DNA of 64,000 nt. Source: CAZFZT01 sp964523675. GTDB taxonomy: Bacteria > Planctomycetota > Phycisphaerae > Phycisphaerales > SM1A02. The position numbers and the translations under genes are program-made. Shown in pieces: positions 7,853 through 17,104 of this stretch. Each line of letters begins with the position of its first letter. The stretch's first letter is position 1. The stretch is taken from contig CAZFZT010000007.1 of assembly GCA_964523675.1 (NCBI GenBank), positions 11,711-75,710 on the forward strand, read 5' to 3'. The notes beneath the pieces are model-generated. The model saw nothing but the letters and a program-made list of their open reading frames with translations. It did no database searches and was not told the DNA's origin.

Positions 7853-10801
7853 GTGATTCCTGACGTTCGACAGTTTTTGAGGCAACTCGTTGCGATTCTT
7901 GCGACCTTTCTGGCCTGTGCTGAGGCGAGCAGCATTGGGACCGGATGCGGGGTCGCTCCAGTACGCTTGGGCGAGGTTCCGCTGGATGAATCAAGTGTCG
8001 GGTCACAGGTTCCGCCGAATCCTCGGACGCAGCACCGGCCGGTCACGCTGCACCGTCTGGTGCGGCACTTCGATTTCGAGGAAGCCGAGCATGCGCCGCA
8101 CCGGATGCCCATGCACTGGTATCGTTTCGCAACTGATGAGGGTGCAGCCGCACATGGCTTTCCTCCCTTTGGTCAGATGCACCTCACAAATGAAGAGGCC
8201 TACAGCGGCAGGTGGTCGTTTGCGTTTGAGCTTGATGGTGGTTCGCTCGCCGCGCGTGTTCCGACAGCCGTGATCCCGATCATGCCTATGGCGGACTACG
8301 CCGTGTTGACGCGCGTGCGGACCGAGGGTCTGACCTACGCCCGGGCGGGGATCGCTGCGTGGCTTTACGATCAGGCGGGGAACGTCATTCCGGGTAGTCA
8401 TGCGCAGAGCCGACTGGTCCGCACTGACGGGCAATGGACGACGATCGCCGTGCATATTCATGGTCGATTCGATCAGGCGGCCGATCTGGCTATCGAGTTG
8501 AGGTTGCTCCAGCCAACCCAGTTCCAGCAGGTGACCGATCGTCGCACGCCGCTGTTGGAGGATGTGCAGGGCAGAGCATGGTTTGATGATGTCACCGTCT
8601 GGCACATTCCGCATGTTGACATGGTGCTCTCTCAGCCGCAGGAGACTCAGCGCGGCAACGTGGCGCCGGCTCGGCTGACGATGATGGTGCTCGACCTGGC
8701 GCATGATCAACTCGAAGCGCACCTGCGCGTGATGGACCTTGATGGCGTGACCGTCTTCGACCGGTACTTTCCCGCGCCGCGGACGCCGATCCCGCGCTCA
8801 ATTGATGTGCCGCTGGAGCAATATGGTTGGTATCGCGCGGTCCTTGACATCACGCATGAGGGCGAGTTGACGGCACGGCGGGCCCTTGATTTCATTCATG
8901 CCCCCCGACGGCCATTCCGGAAGCCGCCGCCCCATGCTGATACGACGATCTCGTTCGCGTTGGCGATGCCGGAGACTTGGCACAGCTTTGCGGACGAGGT
9001 TCCGCAGATGGTGCGGCAGGCGTCTGTCGGCACGGTGATTCTGCCAATCTTGACGCGATCGATGCGGCTTGAGACGGTGCGCGAGCTGCACGAGCAGGCG
9101 AGGCCGGCCATCGAAGCGCTGCGCAAGGATGAGATTGCGGTCTCGTTCGCGCTTTCAAGCATGCCGGAAGGCCTCTCTCAGCACCTGGGTGTTGGCGGCG
9201 ATGATGTCCTTGTCGCACTGGCGGGTGATCCGGCTGCGTGGCGCGAGTACATCGATGACTTGCTCGTCAACTTTGCATTCGAGATTGAGCGATGGCAGAT
9301 CGGACCAAGCGACAGCAGCCGCCCGATTGATGACACGGTACGAAGGCGGGATGGCGGCGAGGCATTCTGGCATCGCGATCTTGCATCTGTTATAGCCAAA
9401 GCGAGGAGCGGGTTGTCACAGTTTGTGCCTGACCCAAAGATCGTCCTGCCGCTGCCGATCGAACATACGGGCCTGGCGCATTCCGGTGAGGATGCCCGCA
9501 CGATATCGATTCCCTACGCGATTGAGCCGTCGAAGATCGGTTCATTGCAATGGGATGCACATCCTTCCATCGAAAGTTCAAGCGCCGCTCAAACGGAAGT
9601 CGAGCAGGATGCGGAGGCGCAGAATCTGCTGGCGTATCTCGAACTTCCGCCGGCTGACTTCTATGAACCACGCGAGCGGATGGCTGACCTTGCGTTCCGT
9701 GTACTGCATGCATGGCGTCGTGGAATCTCGACAGTGGCAATCGAGCCGCCCTGGTTTCCTGATCAGGACGGTCAGCTCATGCCGGAGCCGACGCTCGCCG
9801 CATGGCGCACGCTCGCCGCCCATCTGGCCGGCCGGCGCTTCTCAGGCGAACTCGCACTTGGTCCCGGCCTGCATGCATGGATTCTCGAGGGGGTCGATCG
9901 GCACGATGCAGCGCTTGTGGCCTGGTGTGATCGCCAACTGAACGCAGAATCATCGAGCTTCAGGCCATCCTTCACCATGCAGTTGGCAGGCGAAGATGTC
10001 ACCGCTGTTGATCTCTTTGGCAATCAGCAGATCATCCCGATGCGGTCTCGTGAGCACCAGGTTGACCTTCGCGAAATGCCGATATTCATTGAGGGAATCA
10101 GCGCGCCGCTGGTCAAGTTTCGCGGTGGGTTTTCGCTCGATCCACCGCTGGTGCCGTCAGAGCTTCGTGCCCATGAGCATGACATTGTGCTGCTCAATCC
10201 ATGGGACATGCCGGTTTCAGGGACGATTCAGCTGGTCGAGGATCCGCGCTGGCGCATGACGCCACGTTCGCAACCGTTCGAGATTCGGCCGCGCTCAGCG
10301 GTGCGGCTGCCCGTTCAGATCGTGCTTGATCGTGGGATCATCACCGGACGCAAGAAACTGCGGGCGCAGATTGAGCTGAGCGCTGATTCGAACTACAAGC
10401 TCGAACTCGAGACAGAGATCGGTATCGGCATCAAAGATGTAGACCTCTCAGCAACATGGCACGTCGTGCGCAATCTTGAAAGCGGTGAGGATGATCTGGT
10501 CATTACCCAATACATTCTCAACACCGGCGATCCCGCGCGCGGTGGCCGCCCGATCAATGCAGACGCGTTCGTCGTTGCCCCGAATGTGCGGCAGGATCGT
10601 CGGCTCATTATGGGGCTCGGTCCCGGTGAACTGGCTGTGCGAACATTCCACATTCCCGGCGGCGCACGATCGCTCGCTGGTCGATCGGTGCGCGTCGGCC
10701 TGACCTCCCGCGATAGTCCCGCGCGCCTCAACCTGCTCCTTCACATCCCGCCGCTTGGTGAGATGGAACAAACAGCCGTCGCGGACGATGACGCGGAATA
10801 G
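7853..10801 (+). CDS. Large secreted multidomain protein, possibly glycoside-hydrolase-like
   Basis: 982 residues from GTG 7853. The frame is open further upstream (TTG 7778), but only a start at 7853 or TTG 7877 places the hydrophobic segment LVAILATFLACAEASS as a normal signal peptide and avoids overlapping the divergent gene. After the signal, residues of about 70-260 resemble a beta-sandwich carbohydrate-binding module (FDFEEAEH ... GRWSFAFEL ... WFDDVTVW). The centre (about 340-680) could be a TIM-barrel-type domain with alternating strands and helices; a WQIGPS segment sits where retaining glycosidases of clan GH-A often carry their catalytic strand, but a clear acid/base Glu is not obvious. 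The C-terminal third looks like beta-sandwich modules. No family is assigned with confidence. Confidence 0.75.
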   Translation: MIPDVRQFLRQLVAILATFLACAEASSIGTGCGVAPVRLGEVPLDESSVGSQVPPNPRTQHRPVTLHRLVRHFDFEEAEHAPHRMPMHWYRFATDEGAAAHGFPPFGQMHLTNEEAYSGRWSFAFELDGGSLAARVPTAVIPIMPMADYAVLTRVRTEGLTYARAGIAAWLYDQAGNVIPGSHAQSRLVRTDGQWTTIAVHIHGRFDQAADLAIELRLLQPTQFQQVTDRRTPLLEDVQGRAWFDDVTVWHIPHVDMVLSQPQETQRGNVAPARLTMMVLDLAHDQLEAHLRVMDLDGVTVFDRYFPAPRTPIPRSIDVPLEQYGWYRAVLDITHEGELTARRALDFIHAPRRPFRKPPPHADTTISFALAMPETWHSFADEVPQMVRQASVGTVILPILTRSMRLETVRELHEQARPAIEALRKDEIAVSFALSSMPEGLSQHLGVGGDDVLVALAGDPAAWREYIDDLLVNFAFEIERWQIGPSDSSRPIDDTVRRRDGGEAFWHRDLASVIAKARSGLSQFVPDPKIVLPLPIEHTGLAHSGEDARTISIPYAIEPSKIGSLQWDAHPSIESSSAAQTEVEQDAEAQNLLAYLELPPADFYEPRERMADLAFRVLHAWRRGISTVAIEPPWFPDQDGQLMPEPTLAAWRTLAAHLAGRRFSGELALGPGLHAWILEGVDRHDAALVAWCDRQLNAESSSFRPSFTMQLAGEDVTAVDLFGNQQIIPMRSREHQVDLREMPIFIEGISAPLVKFRGGFSLDPPLVPSELRAHEHDIVLLNPWDMPVSGTIQLVEDPRWRMTPRSQPFEIRPRSAVRLPVQIVLDRGIITGRKKLRAQIELSADSNYKLELETEIGIGIKDVDLSATWHVVRNLESGEDDLVITQYILNTGDPARGGRPINADAFVVAPNVRQDRRLIMGLGPGELAVRTFHIPGGARSLAGRSVRVGLTSRDSPARLNLLLHIPPLGEMEQTAVADDDAE

Positions 10802-10829
10802 CGTGCCAGCGCCGGAACGTCGGCTGCTG

Positions 10830-10835
10830 TAGGAT
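10830..10835 (+). promoter_or_regulatory. Putative -10 element (TAGGAT) before a leaderless start
   Basis: The hexamer ends 7 nt before ATG 10843 of the DUF2892-type gene. The same bases could act as a weak SD (AGGA), so this call is tentative. Confidence 0.3.
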
Positions 10836-10842
10836 GACGCGA

Positions 10843-11058
10843 ATGCAGTGCAACATCAATCGTCGCGGTCGGCGCCTGCGGTTTGTCGCAGGTGTCATGA
10901 CGATGGGAGCGGGCGCAGTGATCTTCGCGATCGGCCCGGTGACCGCGGCGCGCACCAGCATCACGATCGTGCTCATGCTGGCAGGCGGCTTCCAGTTGTA
11001 CGAAGCGGTCAAGGGCTGGTGCGCGCTTCGGGCGATGGGGATTCGCACGCCATGGTGA
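10843..11058 (+). CDS. DUF2892 / YgaP-like two-helix inner-membrane protein
   Basis: 71 residues. The protein begins MQCNINRRGRRLRFVAGV and ends GWCALRAMGIRTPW, the usual layout of the small DUF2892 family: a conserved N-terminal segment, two TM helices, then a GWCPLYxLLGIxT-like tail. In E. coli YgaP this module is fused to a rhodanese; in many bacteria it stands alone, and its function is not settled. ATG 10834 would add three residues. ATG 10843 is preferred because it sits 7 nt after TAGGAT and gives the family-like start. A strong terminator follows 34 bp after the stop, so the gene is probably monocistronic or the last of its unit. Confidence 0.8.
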   Translation: MQCNINRRGRRLRFVAGVMTMGAGAVIFAIGPVTAARTSITIVLMLAGGFQLYEAVKGWCALRAMGIRTPW

Positions 11059-11092
11059 AGCGCCCGGCCCAGATCGCGCCACGCGCGTAGGA

Positions 11093-11124
11093 AAGCCCAG
11101 GGAGTGATCGTCCCTAGGCTTTTT
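11093..11124 (+). terminator. Rho-independent terminator after the DUF2892 gene
   Basis: AAGCC(c)AGGGA pairs with TCCCT(a)GGCTT across a 7-nt loop, followed by a T5 run. One internal mismatch interrupts the stem. Confidence 0.85.
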
Positions 11125-11424
11125 CTCCTTCCTCCCACACGCATGGAGGACTTCTCGAGTAGCTCACTTAGCACATCGCTGCAAAGGTCAACAGTGTGAG
11201 GAGTGCGATTCGTTTGCGATGGTCGGTCAGGGCCATCAGGCCATAATGCAACATGGCGGTTCTCCTTGTCTTCGATTGTTTGCGACGGTCCTGGAGGGCC
11301 GCCGGAGTCGTACAATTGTGCTATGGAACAATGGCCGTGCCGAAGAGGCAACACCGACGCAACCCGCATTTTTGGCCCCGCCAGAGGGGTTTTTTGCCAG
11401 ACCTTGGGGGCCGGTTTGCGTCGA
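11125..11424 (+). other. Intergenic region with a second GC hairpin and T-tract
   Basis: About 300 bp with no convincing gene before ATG 11425. It contains CCCC (11376-11379) pairing with GGGG (11386-11389), directly followed by six Ts, like a short terminator or attenuator 30 nt ahead of the next start codon. A TACAAT hexamer lies at about 11314. An in-frame extension of the downstream gene to GTG 11203 runs through this region but looks non-coding (no signal peptide, irregular composition). Confidence 0.4.
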
Positions 11425-13362
11425 ATGTTGCGTCGGGACAACATACGGCATGGCGTGCTGGCGACATGTCTCCTTGGCGTTGGCCTGCTCGCTACCCCTG
11501 CCGGGGCCTCGACGCCATCTGCAAGTGCTGCCCCCCAAGCAGTGTCGCTCAGTGGGTTACCGGACGCCGCAGGCGTTGCGGAAGCGTATCTGCGTGCTCG
11601 TCGCTGGATCGATTCGTTTGCTCCCCCAGCATTTGATGATCCAGAGGCGCGAATCTCGATCGAGAACGCAACGGGGATATGCGTCATTCTGAGGAATGCG
11701 CGTCGCGTCGTCGGGACTGGCACTGCCTCGATCGGAGCCGACTCGGAGCCGGACCTGATGCTCCGCACGGCCGTCGGCCGGGCCATGGCAGATGTCCTGG
11801 GCGATCCAGCGGTGGCGTCACTTTCAGAAGAACTGCGAGACCAGCTGGGCAGGGTGCTGACGCTGGAACTGGAGGTTGCGGGTGAGCTGCGTCCGCTTTT
11901 GGGGCGCAACTACCACAGCATTGCGCAGCAGATAGAGCCGGGGCTCGAAGGTGCAGCGATGCGGCGCGGCGAGATGCGCGCGATGCTCTTCCCGTCGCAA
12001 CTACGAGCTGCCAACGCTGCCGGGAGTTTGGTGACCCGCCTGCCCGGCCTGGCGTCGGAAGTGGGTCTTGAGGTCATTGACCTGCCGACGTTGCAGCGGC
12101 GTCATTCGATTTCGTTGCACCGGTTCCGAACCACACACTTGACGCAACGTACGCCTGCGGGATTTCCCTTCGAGACATTTCGAGGTGATCGAGTTGTACC
12201 ACTGAGCGAGATCACGGAAGAAACGATCGTAGAGTTTGCCGATGCGCTCGCAGGGCACATGCTCAACCGGTTATGGAATGCGCCGTCGGCGCTGCATGAC
12301 GACACGCAAGTCGGAGATGTTGGCGATGCACTTGCGAACGCCGCCTTACCTGCAGAGTCGCAGCTCGCGCTTGGCATGAAAGGAGATTACGATCCGGTTC
12401 GCAGCGCGTTCTGGCCGGCCGTTGCGCCACCCCTCGATCAAGCGCTCGCAGCTCTTGCGTTGATGCGTTATGCGTCGTCGCCGCACGCGGATGAGGCAAC
12501 GGCCGCTCGCGCCAGGGCGGCGGTGAGTTCGATACTCTCAGGCCTTGCAACTCTTGAAGAGGGTGAAGTTGATCCGCTGATTGATCCCGCGGCATGCGCA
12601 GTTGTCGTCATATTGCTTGCGGAGCGTCCCGAACTTCATGCAGAAGATCCGGCGATTGACCGCCTCGGCCGAAGCGCGCTCGATGTCGTAAGCAGCTCAT
12701 TTAGCCGCGGCACGGGGTTCCAAAGTGACCATCGGTCGATTTCACCACACGCACAGGCGCTTCTCGCGGCAGCAATGGCGGCGCGGCTGGGGCAGGCCGA
12801 TGCAGCGAGCAAGCCGTCGGGTGTTGATGTTGTGCGGGAGGCAATCGATACGGCTTGGGCGTCGGTGCCGCCTCAGCAGCACGTTTCACTGCTGCCGTGG
12901 ATCGGCTGGGCTGAACTGGCATTTGCACAGGCGACGGGTGAGCCGATGGCTGGCGAGGCCGTCCTGCAGAGCATTCGCACGGCAATTGAGGAAGAGCGAT
13001 CGCTGGCTCGCGACGAATGGGACCCCGACCTGGCTGGGGGATTTCCGTTGGTGATCGGGGATATCGCGGGAGGTAATCGGCCGACGGCTCAGACCAGCCG
13101 GCCCGCAGCATTCTTTGCCACGATGCTCTCAGAGCCGACGCTCACACCAGATGATGAACTGCCTGGCGCTCGTGAGCGTCATCGCGAAACGTTGCGGTTC
13201 CTCGTGCAGCTTTCGGTTCGAGAGACATCGGAGTGGTGGCTGCGATCACCGGCGGCTGCGATTGGCGGCCTCCGGGCGAGCATGTGGGATTCCACGATGC
13301 CGCTGCCTGCCCAGGCACTGGGCCTCATGACCGCTGTCGAATCGCTCCGAAATGACCGATAA
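11425..13362 (+). CDS. Exported protein with an AMMECR1-like N-terminal domain
   Basis: 645 residues. A signal peptide (MLRRDNIRHG then ATCLLGVGLLATPAGAS) supports ATG 11425. Residues of about 40-235 resemble the AMMECR1 family in motif order: a short beta strand with GICVILRNARRVVGTGTASI, a helix with LMLRTAVGRAMADVLGDP, LTLELEVAGEL, then LEGAAMRRGEMRAMLFPSQL and a closing GLEVIDLPTLQR/SLHRFRT. The remaining 400 residues are alpha-helical with repeated LMRYASS, LLAAAMAARL and ALGLMTAVESL hairpins, suggesting an alpha/alpha toroid. AMMECR1 proteins are normally cytoplasmic, so export is unusual. It heads a run of seven exported proteins on this strand. The domain match comes from motif reading only. 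Confidence 0.65.
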   Translation: MLRRDNIRHGVLATCLLGVGLLATPAGASTPSASAAPQAVSLSGLPDAAGVAEAYLRARRWIDSFAPPAFDDPEARISIENATGICVILRNARRVVGTGTASIGADSEPDLMLRTAVGRAMADVLGDPAVASLSEELRDQLGRVLTLELEVAGELRPLLGRNYHSIAQQIEPGLEGAAMRRGEMRAMLFPSQLRAANAAGSLVTRLPGLASEVGLEVIDLPTLQRRHSISLHRFRTTHLTQRTPAGFPFETFRGDRVVPLSEITEETIVEFADALAGHMLNRLWNAPSALHDDTQVGDVGDALANAALPAESQLALGMKGDYDPVRSAFWPAVAPPLDQALAALALMRYASSPHADEATAARARAAVSSILSGLATLEEGEVDPLIDPAACAVVVILLAERPELHAEDPAIDRLGRSALDVVSSSFSRGTGFQSDHRSISPHAQALLAAAMAARLGQADAASKPSGVDVVREAIDTAWASVPPQQHVSLLPWIGWAELAFAQATGEPMAGEAVLQSIRTAIEEERSLARDEWDPDLAGGFPLVIGDIAGGNRPTAQTSRPAAFFATMLSEPTLTPDDELPGARERHRETLRFLVQLSVRETSEWWLRSPAAAIGGLRASMWDSTMPLPAQALGLMTAVESLRNDR

Positions 13363-13595
13363 AGGTCGAGCCGGAGCGATCCTGGAACCGCCGGCGCAAT
13401 AAATCGTCGGACTCAACTGGAACTGAATCGCCGGCTGATCGACGAATCTGCCGTTAGGTGGTCCAAAGTGCCGAAAACGAGCAAAATCTGGTGCGAACGC
13501 CGCCTGCCGTGTACAGTAATGCGCATCCAAGTGGAGTGAACCGGATCAGTGCGTCCCATGAAGGGCCCTTGACCTCCGGCTGAATGGAGAACCCT

Positions 13596-14615
13596 ATGAA
13601 CCGCCTCTTGCTCGCATGCTCGCTCATTTTCGTCACCCTCGCCATGACGGCTTCGCCTGCTTCTGGTCAGGGGCTGCGGGAACGGATTGACCATGTGCGG
13701 CGAGATCGCGCGCGTTCTGAAGCCAGCAATGTCGAAAAAGGTCGGCTCCTCAGCGTGCTCATGTACCGCGACATCGAGATGCTCGACTTCCGCGATCAAC
13801 CCGCCCGCGACGTAGTCAACTACCTGCGCAATCTGCTGGGCATTCCGATCGTCGGTCGTTGGATGGATGATCGAGCGGGGGAAGGGCTTGACCCTGACGC
13901 CCCCATCACGCTTCGCGTTGAGAATCAGCCGGCGCTGCGCGTGCTGGAGATGGTGCTTGAGCAACTTGAAGAGTATGAAGAAACCGGTTGGCAGTTGCGC
14001 GACGGCTTCGTGGAAATCGGCACGAAGAATCGCCTCGCAGCACGAGCCGCGCAGGAGATTCGCTATTACCCGATTCGTGACCTGCTCTTTGAGCCGCCGC
14101 GATTTGATAACGCTCCCGACTTCGATCTGAATCAAGCCCTCCAGCAGGGCGGAAGTGGCGGCGGTGGCGGAGGGGGACGGGGTGGCGGCGGTGGAGGTGG
14201 CGGCCGCGGCGGTGGCGGCGGCGGCGGTGGTGGTGCCGGCGGCGGCGGTCAGCTCTTTGGTGATCCGGAAGAAGATCCCGAACTCGAGACTGAGGAAGAG
14301 CGCGCACAGCGCATCATCGATCTGATTGTCGAGTTGATCGAGCCGACCGGTTGGGACATCATGGGCGGCACCTGGGCGACGATCCGATTCCATCAAGGTG
14401 TGCTCATCATTCGTGCGCCTGATTTCGTTCATCGGCAGATCGGCGGTTATCCATATCGCACATCGCCGGCCGGCGTGGTGCCGGGAACGCCGCCGCGGCG
14501 CACGGCGATCTTCTCCGACGGTCCGACTGAAATTCTGATCGCTGAAGCGCCGAAGCCCAATATCGGTCCGGAAGCAGCGAAGGAAGAGTCGACGGCGCCA
14601 AAGGACGGCGCATGA
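13596..14615 (+). CDS. Exported secretin-N (STN)-like domain protein with a polyglycine linker
   Basis: 339 residues. GGAG 8 nt upstream fixes ATG 13596; ATG 13584 would itself contain that SD. A signal peptide (LLLACSLIFVTLAMTASPASG) leads to an alpha/beta domain reading IEMLDFRDQPARDVVNYLRN, ITLRVENQPALRVLEMVL and WQLRDGFVEIGTKN. This is the pattern of the N0/STN domain of secretins and TonB receptors, but no beta-barrel follows. Residues of about 185-218 are almost pure glycine with a few Arg. A second small domain ends GVLIIRAPDFVHRQIGGYP. The next gene is a paralogue with the same layout but no Gly run. Such orphan N-domains may bind partner envelope proteins; the function is unknown. 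Confidence 0.75.
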   Translation: MNRLLLACSLIFVTLAMTASPASGQGLRERIDHVRRDRARSEASNVEKGRLLSVLMYRDIEMLDFRDQPARDVVNYLRNLLGIPIVGRWMDDRAGEGLDPDAPITLRVENQPALRVLEMVLEQLEEYEETGWQLRDGFVEIGTKNRLAARAAQEIRYYPIRDLLFEPPRFDNAPDFDLNQALQQGGSGGGGGGGRGGGGGGGGRGGGGGGGGGAGGGGQLFGDPEEDPELETEEERAQRIIDLIVELIEPTGWDIMGGTWATIRFHQGVLIIRAPDFVHRQIGGYPYRTSPAGVVPGTPPRRTAIFSDGPTEILIAEAPKPNIGPEAAKEESTAPKDGA

Positions 14616-14656
14616 GCGTCATATGACGCAACGTCGGATCTCGACGAGAGGACATG

Positions 14657-15616
14657 ATGAAGCCATCGAGCACGCCAATCGACCGAAGGATGCAACGTTC
14701 GACACGTGCCGCCTTCGCCGCTCTTGCGCTGTTTCTGGTCTTCCTCGCTTGTTCAGAAGCAGTCGTCGGTCGAGGCACATCATCCACTTGGGCGAAGCGG
14801 GAGCATGCGCGCATTGCCGGCATTCTCATCCACACCGATGTCACCGCGATCATCACCGACACGCCCTTGAAAACAGTCTTTGAACAGATCAGCGAAGCGC
14901 TTGGCGTGAGCATCATCGGCAGGTACGATCACCCTCGTCACGGACTGGGACTTGACCCCGAGCAATCCATCTCGATCACGGTCAAAGAAACGCCGGCTTA
15001 TGTGCTCATTGAGCGCATTCTCGCGCTTGCGGAAGATGATCAACCAGTAACGTGGCAGATTCGCGATGGTTTCGTTGAGGTCGGCACCAAGGAGCGGCTG
15101 AGCGTACCTGCTGCTCGGGAGGTGCGAACGTACGAGATCAGCGACCTGCTGCGCATTGAGAATTACTATGAGGGGGGCGGACCAGTGCTGACCGAGGGTG
15201 CGACACGGGTGCGCGAGGTTCAGCATGATTTGGTGATTGAGCTCTTCGATACCATCCTTGCGACGGTGGAGCCCGAAGCATGGGAGCCGGGACCCGTAGT
15301 CGGCGGATCGCGCGGCGGCGATTTGGCAAGACCACTGCCTGCCCGAGTTGGGCGATATCAACGTGTGCCGAACACGGCAGGTCTCCAGGCAACCGGCAAG
15401 TGGGCCTCAATGCGCACCATGAAGTGGGATCTCCTGGTCGTCAGTGCGCCGGACTACATCCATCGTCAGATTGCCGGCTACCCGGATGCGATTCCGCCGA
15501 AGAAAGTGGAAGGCGATGCTGCCGATGCTGCGCAGACCGAGGATCGTCCGAACGCAGCGCCTCAAGAGCAGCATGAAGATGCTGCTCCCACAGAACGGGA
15601 TCTTCCGGGCCTCTGA
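14657..15616 (+). CDS. Exported secretin-N (STN)-like domain protein, paralogue of the preceding gene
   Basis: 319 residues. SD GAGAGG stands 5 nt before ATG 14657 (another ATG is at 14654). The hydrophobic segment FAALALFLVFLACSEAVVG is a signal peptide; the Cys inside it lacks a good lipobox context. It shares with its neighbour the order VTAIITDTPLKTVFEQISEA, ISITVKETPAYVLIERILAL, WQIRDGFVEVGTKERL and, near the end, LLVVSAPDYIHRQIAGYPD, so the pair arose by duplication. The C-terminal 40 residues are acidic and Gln/Ala-rich, probably disordered. Spacing to the upstream gene is 41 bp, suggesting one transcript, and the LpoB-like lipoproteins follow. Confidence 0.75.
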   Translation: MKPSSTPIDRRMQRSTRAAFAALALFLVFLACSEAVVGRGTSSTWAKREHARIAGILIHTDVTAIITDTPLKTVFEQISEALGVSIIGRYDHPRHGLGLDPEQSISITVKETPAYVLIERILALAEDDQPVTWQIRDGFVEVGTKERLSVPAAREVRTYEISDLLRIENYYEGGGPVLTEGATRVREVQHDLVIELFDTILATVEPEAWEPGPVVGGSRGGDLARPLPARVGRYQRVPNTAGLQATGKWASMRTMKWDLLVVSAPDYIHRQIAGYPDAIPPKKVEGDAADAAQTEDRPNAAPQEQHEDAAPTERDLPGL

Positions 15617-15800
15617 CCCCAAGGACGGTTCACGTTGCAGAGAATGTAAAACGGCCTCGACGACGCTGCGGAAGCTGCGACGCTGTTTGCGTGTCACCTC
15701 TATGCGGGCATTTGGCAAAGAGCCGACCTCGCCGATCGGCAGGTTCGTATCATCGCCCTCAATGGCATCGACTTTATTGACCATGACAAGGAGCCATCTC

Positions 15801-16418
15801 GTGATCCTCAACCGAACCGCTCTCGTCGCCGCGCTTATGTTCACTGCACTCCTTCTCACTGCCTGCCAGACAGCGCCACCGAATAGAGGCACGTCAGGGC
15901 GGCGAATGGACCCAACGAGCGATTCGCCTGCTGAACTGGGGGTGAGGGCGCCGCGTAGTGCAGACCTTATCAACGCGACCGATCGCATGGCGCAATCGAT
16001 TGCGCAGCGCATTGATATCGTCAATCCCAGCAACCCGCCGCGCATCTTCGTCGGCCAGATCGAGAACAAGACATCGACGATGCGGCATCAGAACTATCAA
16101 GTGTTTCTCGTACGCCTGCGATCGCTGCTTCAGGATTCCGGCACCCGGCACGGTGTTGAGTTCGTGCGGGAGCGCACATTTGTGGAAGAGCAGCGGGCGC
16201 GCGAATACGGCACGAAGGATGCTGCGTCAACAGCTGCGGCGTACCAGTCGCGGGCAGACTACGTACTGACATGTGAAATCTTCGACCTGCCGGCAGGCGG
16301 CACCAACTATTACCTGATGAGTTTCCAACTCGTCCAGTTGCGCGATGCCGCCACCGGCCCCGATATCGATTCAGGTGCGATCATCTGGGAGGGGATGTAC
16401 GAGGTGAAGTTTCAGTAG
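15801..16418 (+). CDS. LpoB-like lipoprotein (penicillin-binding protein activator family)
   Basis: 205 residues. The GTG start 15801 is set by AAGGAG (15788-15793) 7 nt upstream and yields a clean lipoprotein signal ending LLLTAC. The mature part reads INATDRMAQSIAQRI, RIFVGQIENKTSTMR, VEFVRERTFVEEQRAREY, ADYVLTCEIFDLP, YLMSFQLVQLRD and AIIWEGMYEVKF, the strand/helix order of the LpoB family. E. coli LpoB is an outer-membrane lipoprotein that reaches through the peptidoglycan to activate the synthase PBP1b. A related lipoprotein follows, then COG3014 and YcfL homologues, the same company LpoB keeps in gammaproteobacteria. Whether the target here is a PBP is inference. Confidence 0.8.
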   Translation: MILNRTALVAALMFTALLLTACQTAPPNRGTSGRRMDPTSDSPAELGVRAPRSADLINATDRMAQSIAQRIDIVNPSNPPRIFVGQIENKTSTMRHQNYQVFLVRLRSLLQDSGTRHGVEFVRERTFVEEQRAREYGTKDAASTAAAYQSRADYVLTCEIFDLPAGGTNYYLMSFQLVQLRDAATGPDIDSGAIIWEGMYEVKFQ

Positions 16419-16509
16419 TTCGGTGACTTCCATGCGTCAATCGAAGCAGGCGCCCGCTCAACGCCGTTGGCGGTCGAAGACACTGACGCCGGTGATCCAG
16501 CAATCGCAC

Positions 16510-17094
16510 ATGCCTGCATTCGTGTCCATCCGTATTCAATCATGGCTTTTCCTCCTCGGAATGGTGATCTGCAGCACCGGCTGCGGTGGCCCGCCAAAGG
16601 TGCGCACAACGTTCCTCAACTCGGTCGATCTTCTGGATATGACCGATCGCATGGCTGCGTCATTCGCAAACGATGCTGTGATTGGAGAGCGCTCGCCCGA
16701 TGATAAGCCGTGGGTCATTTCCATCAACCGCGTTGCCAATCACACCAATCAGATCATTCCTGAACGCGAGAAGTGGCTGTACATCGGTCGTCTGCGGGCA
16801 GTGCTTGCCCAATCCCCAATTGCGCGCGACCGCAGCATCATCTGGGTGATCCCGCCTGAACGATGGCCGATCATCGCCCATGAAATCGGCGCGCCGGAGG
16901 AACCGTACGGCCTACGGATGGCCCCAACGCATTTGCTCACCGCCGCATTCCACTCACTCACGCTGACTCACGCGCAGGGGCGATCCGATACATATGTGTG
17001 CGACTTTCAATTGCTTGATCTTGCAACCAGCAGAATAGTCTGGGAAGACCGCTGGGAAGTGAAGCGCGCCATTGAAGGGTTGACCTTTGACTGA
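16510..17094 (+). CDS. Second LpoB-like lipoprotein, divergent
   Basis: 194 residues from ATG 16510, which gives a tight lipoprotein signal (SWLFLLGMVICSTGC). Starts at 16423 or 16432 would add about 25 basic residues before it. The mature part parallels the preceding gene: LLDMTDRMAASFAND, WVISINRVANHTNQI, LYIGRLRAVLAQ, then YVCDFQLLDLATSRIVWED. The FxNxT-type motif is present as VANHTNQ. The pair probably arose by duplication and then diverged; one may activate and the other modulate the same target. The stop codon falls 10 bp before the next start, so the two genes are co-translated or closely coupled. Confidence 0.75.
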   Translation: MPAFVSIRIQSWLFLLGMVICSTGCGGPPKVRTTFLNSVDLLDMTDRMAASFANDAVIGERSPDDKPWVISINRVANHTNQIIPEREKWLYIGRLRAVLAQSPIARDRSIIWVIPPERWPIIAHEIGAPEEPYGLRMAPTHLLTAAFHSLTLTHAQGRSDTYVCDFQLLDLATSRIVWEDRWEVKRAIEGLTFD

Positions 17095-17104
17095 GAGGAT
17101 GAAC

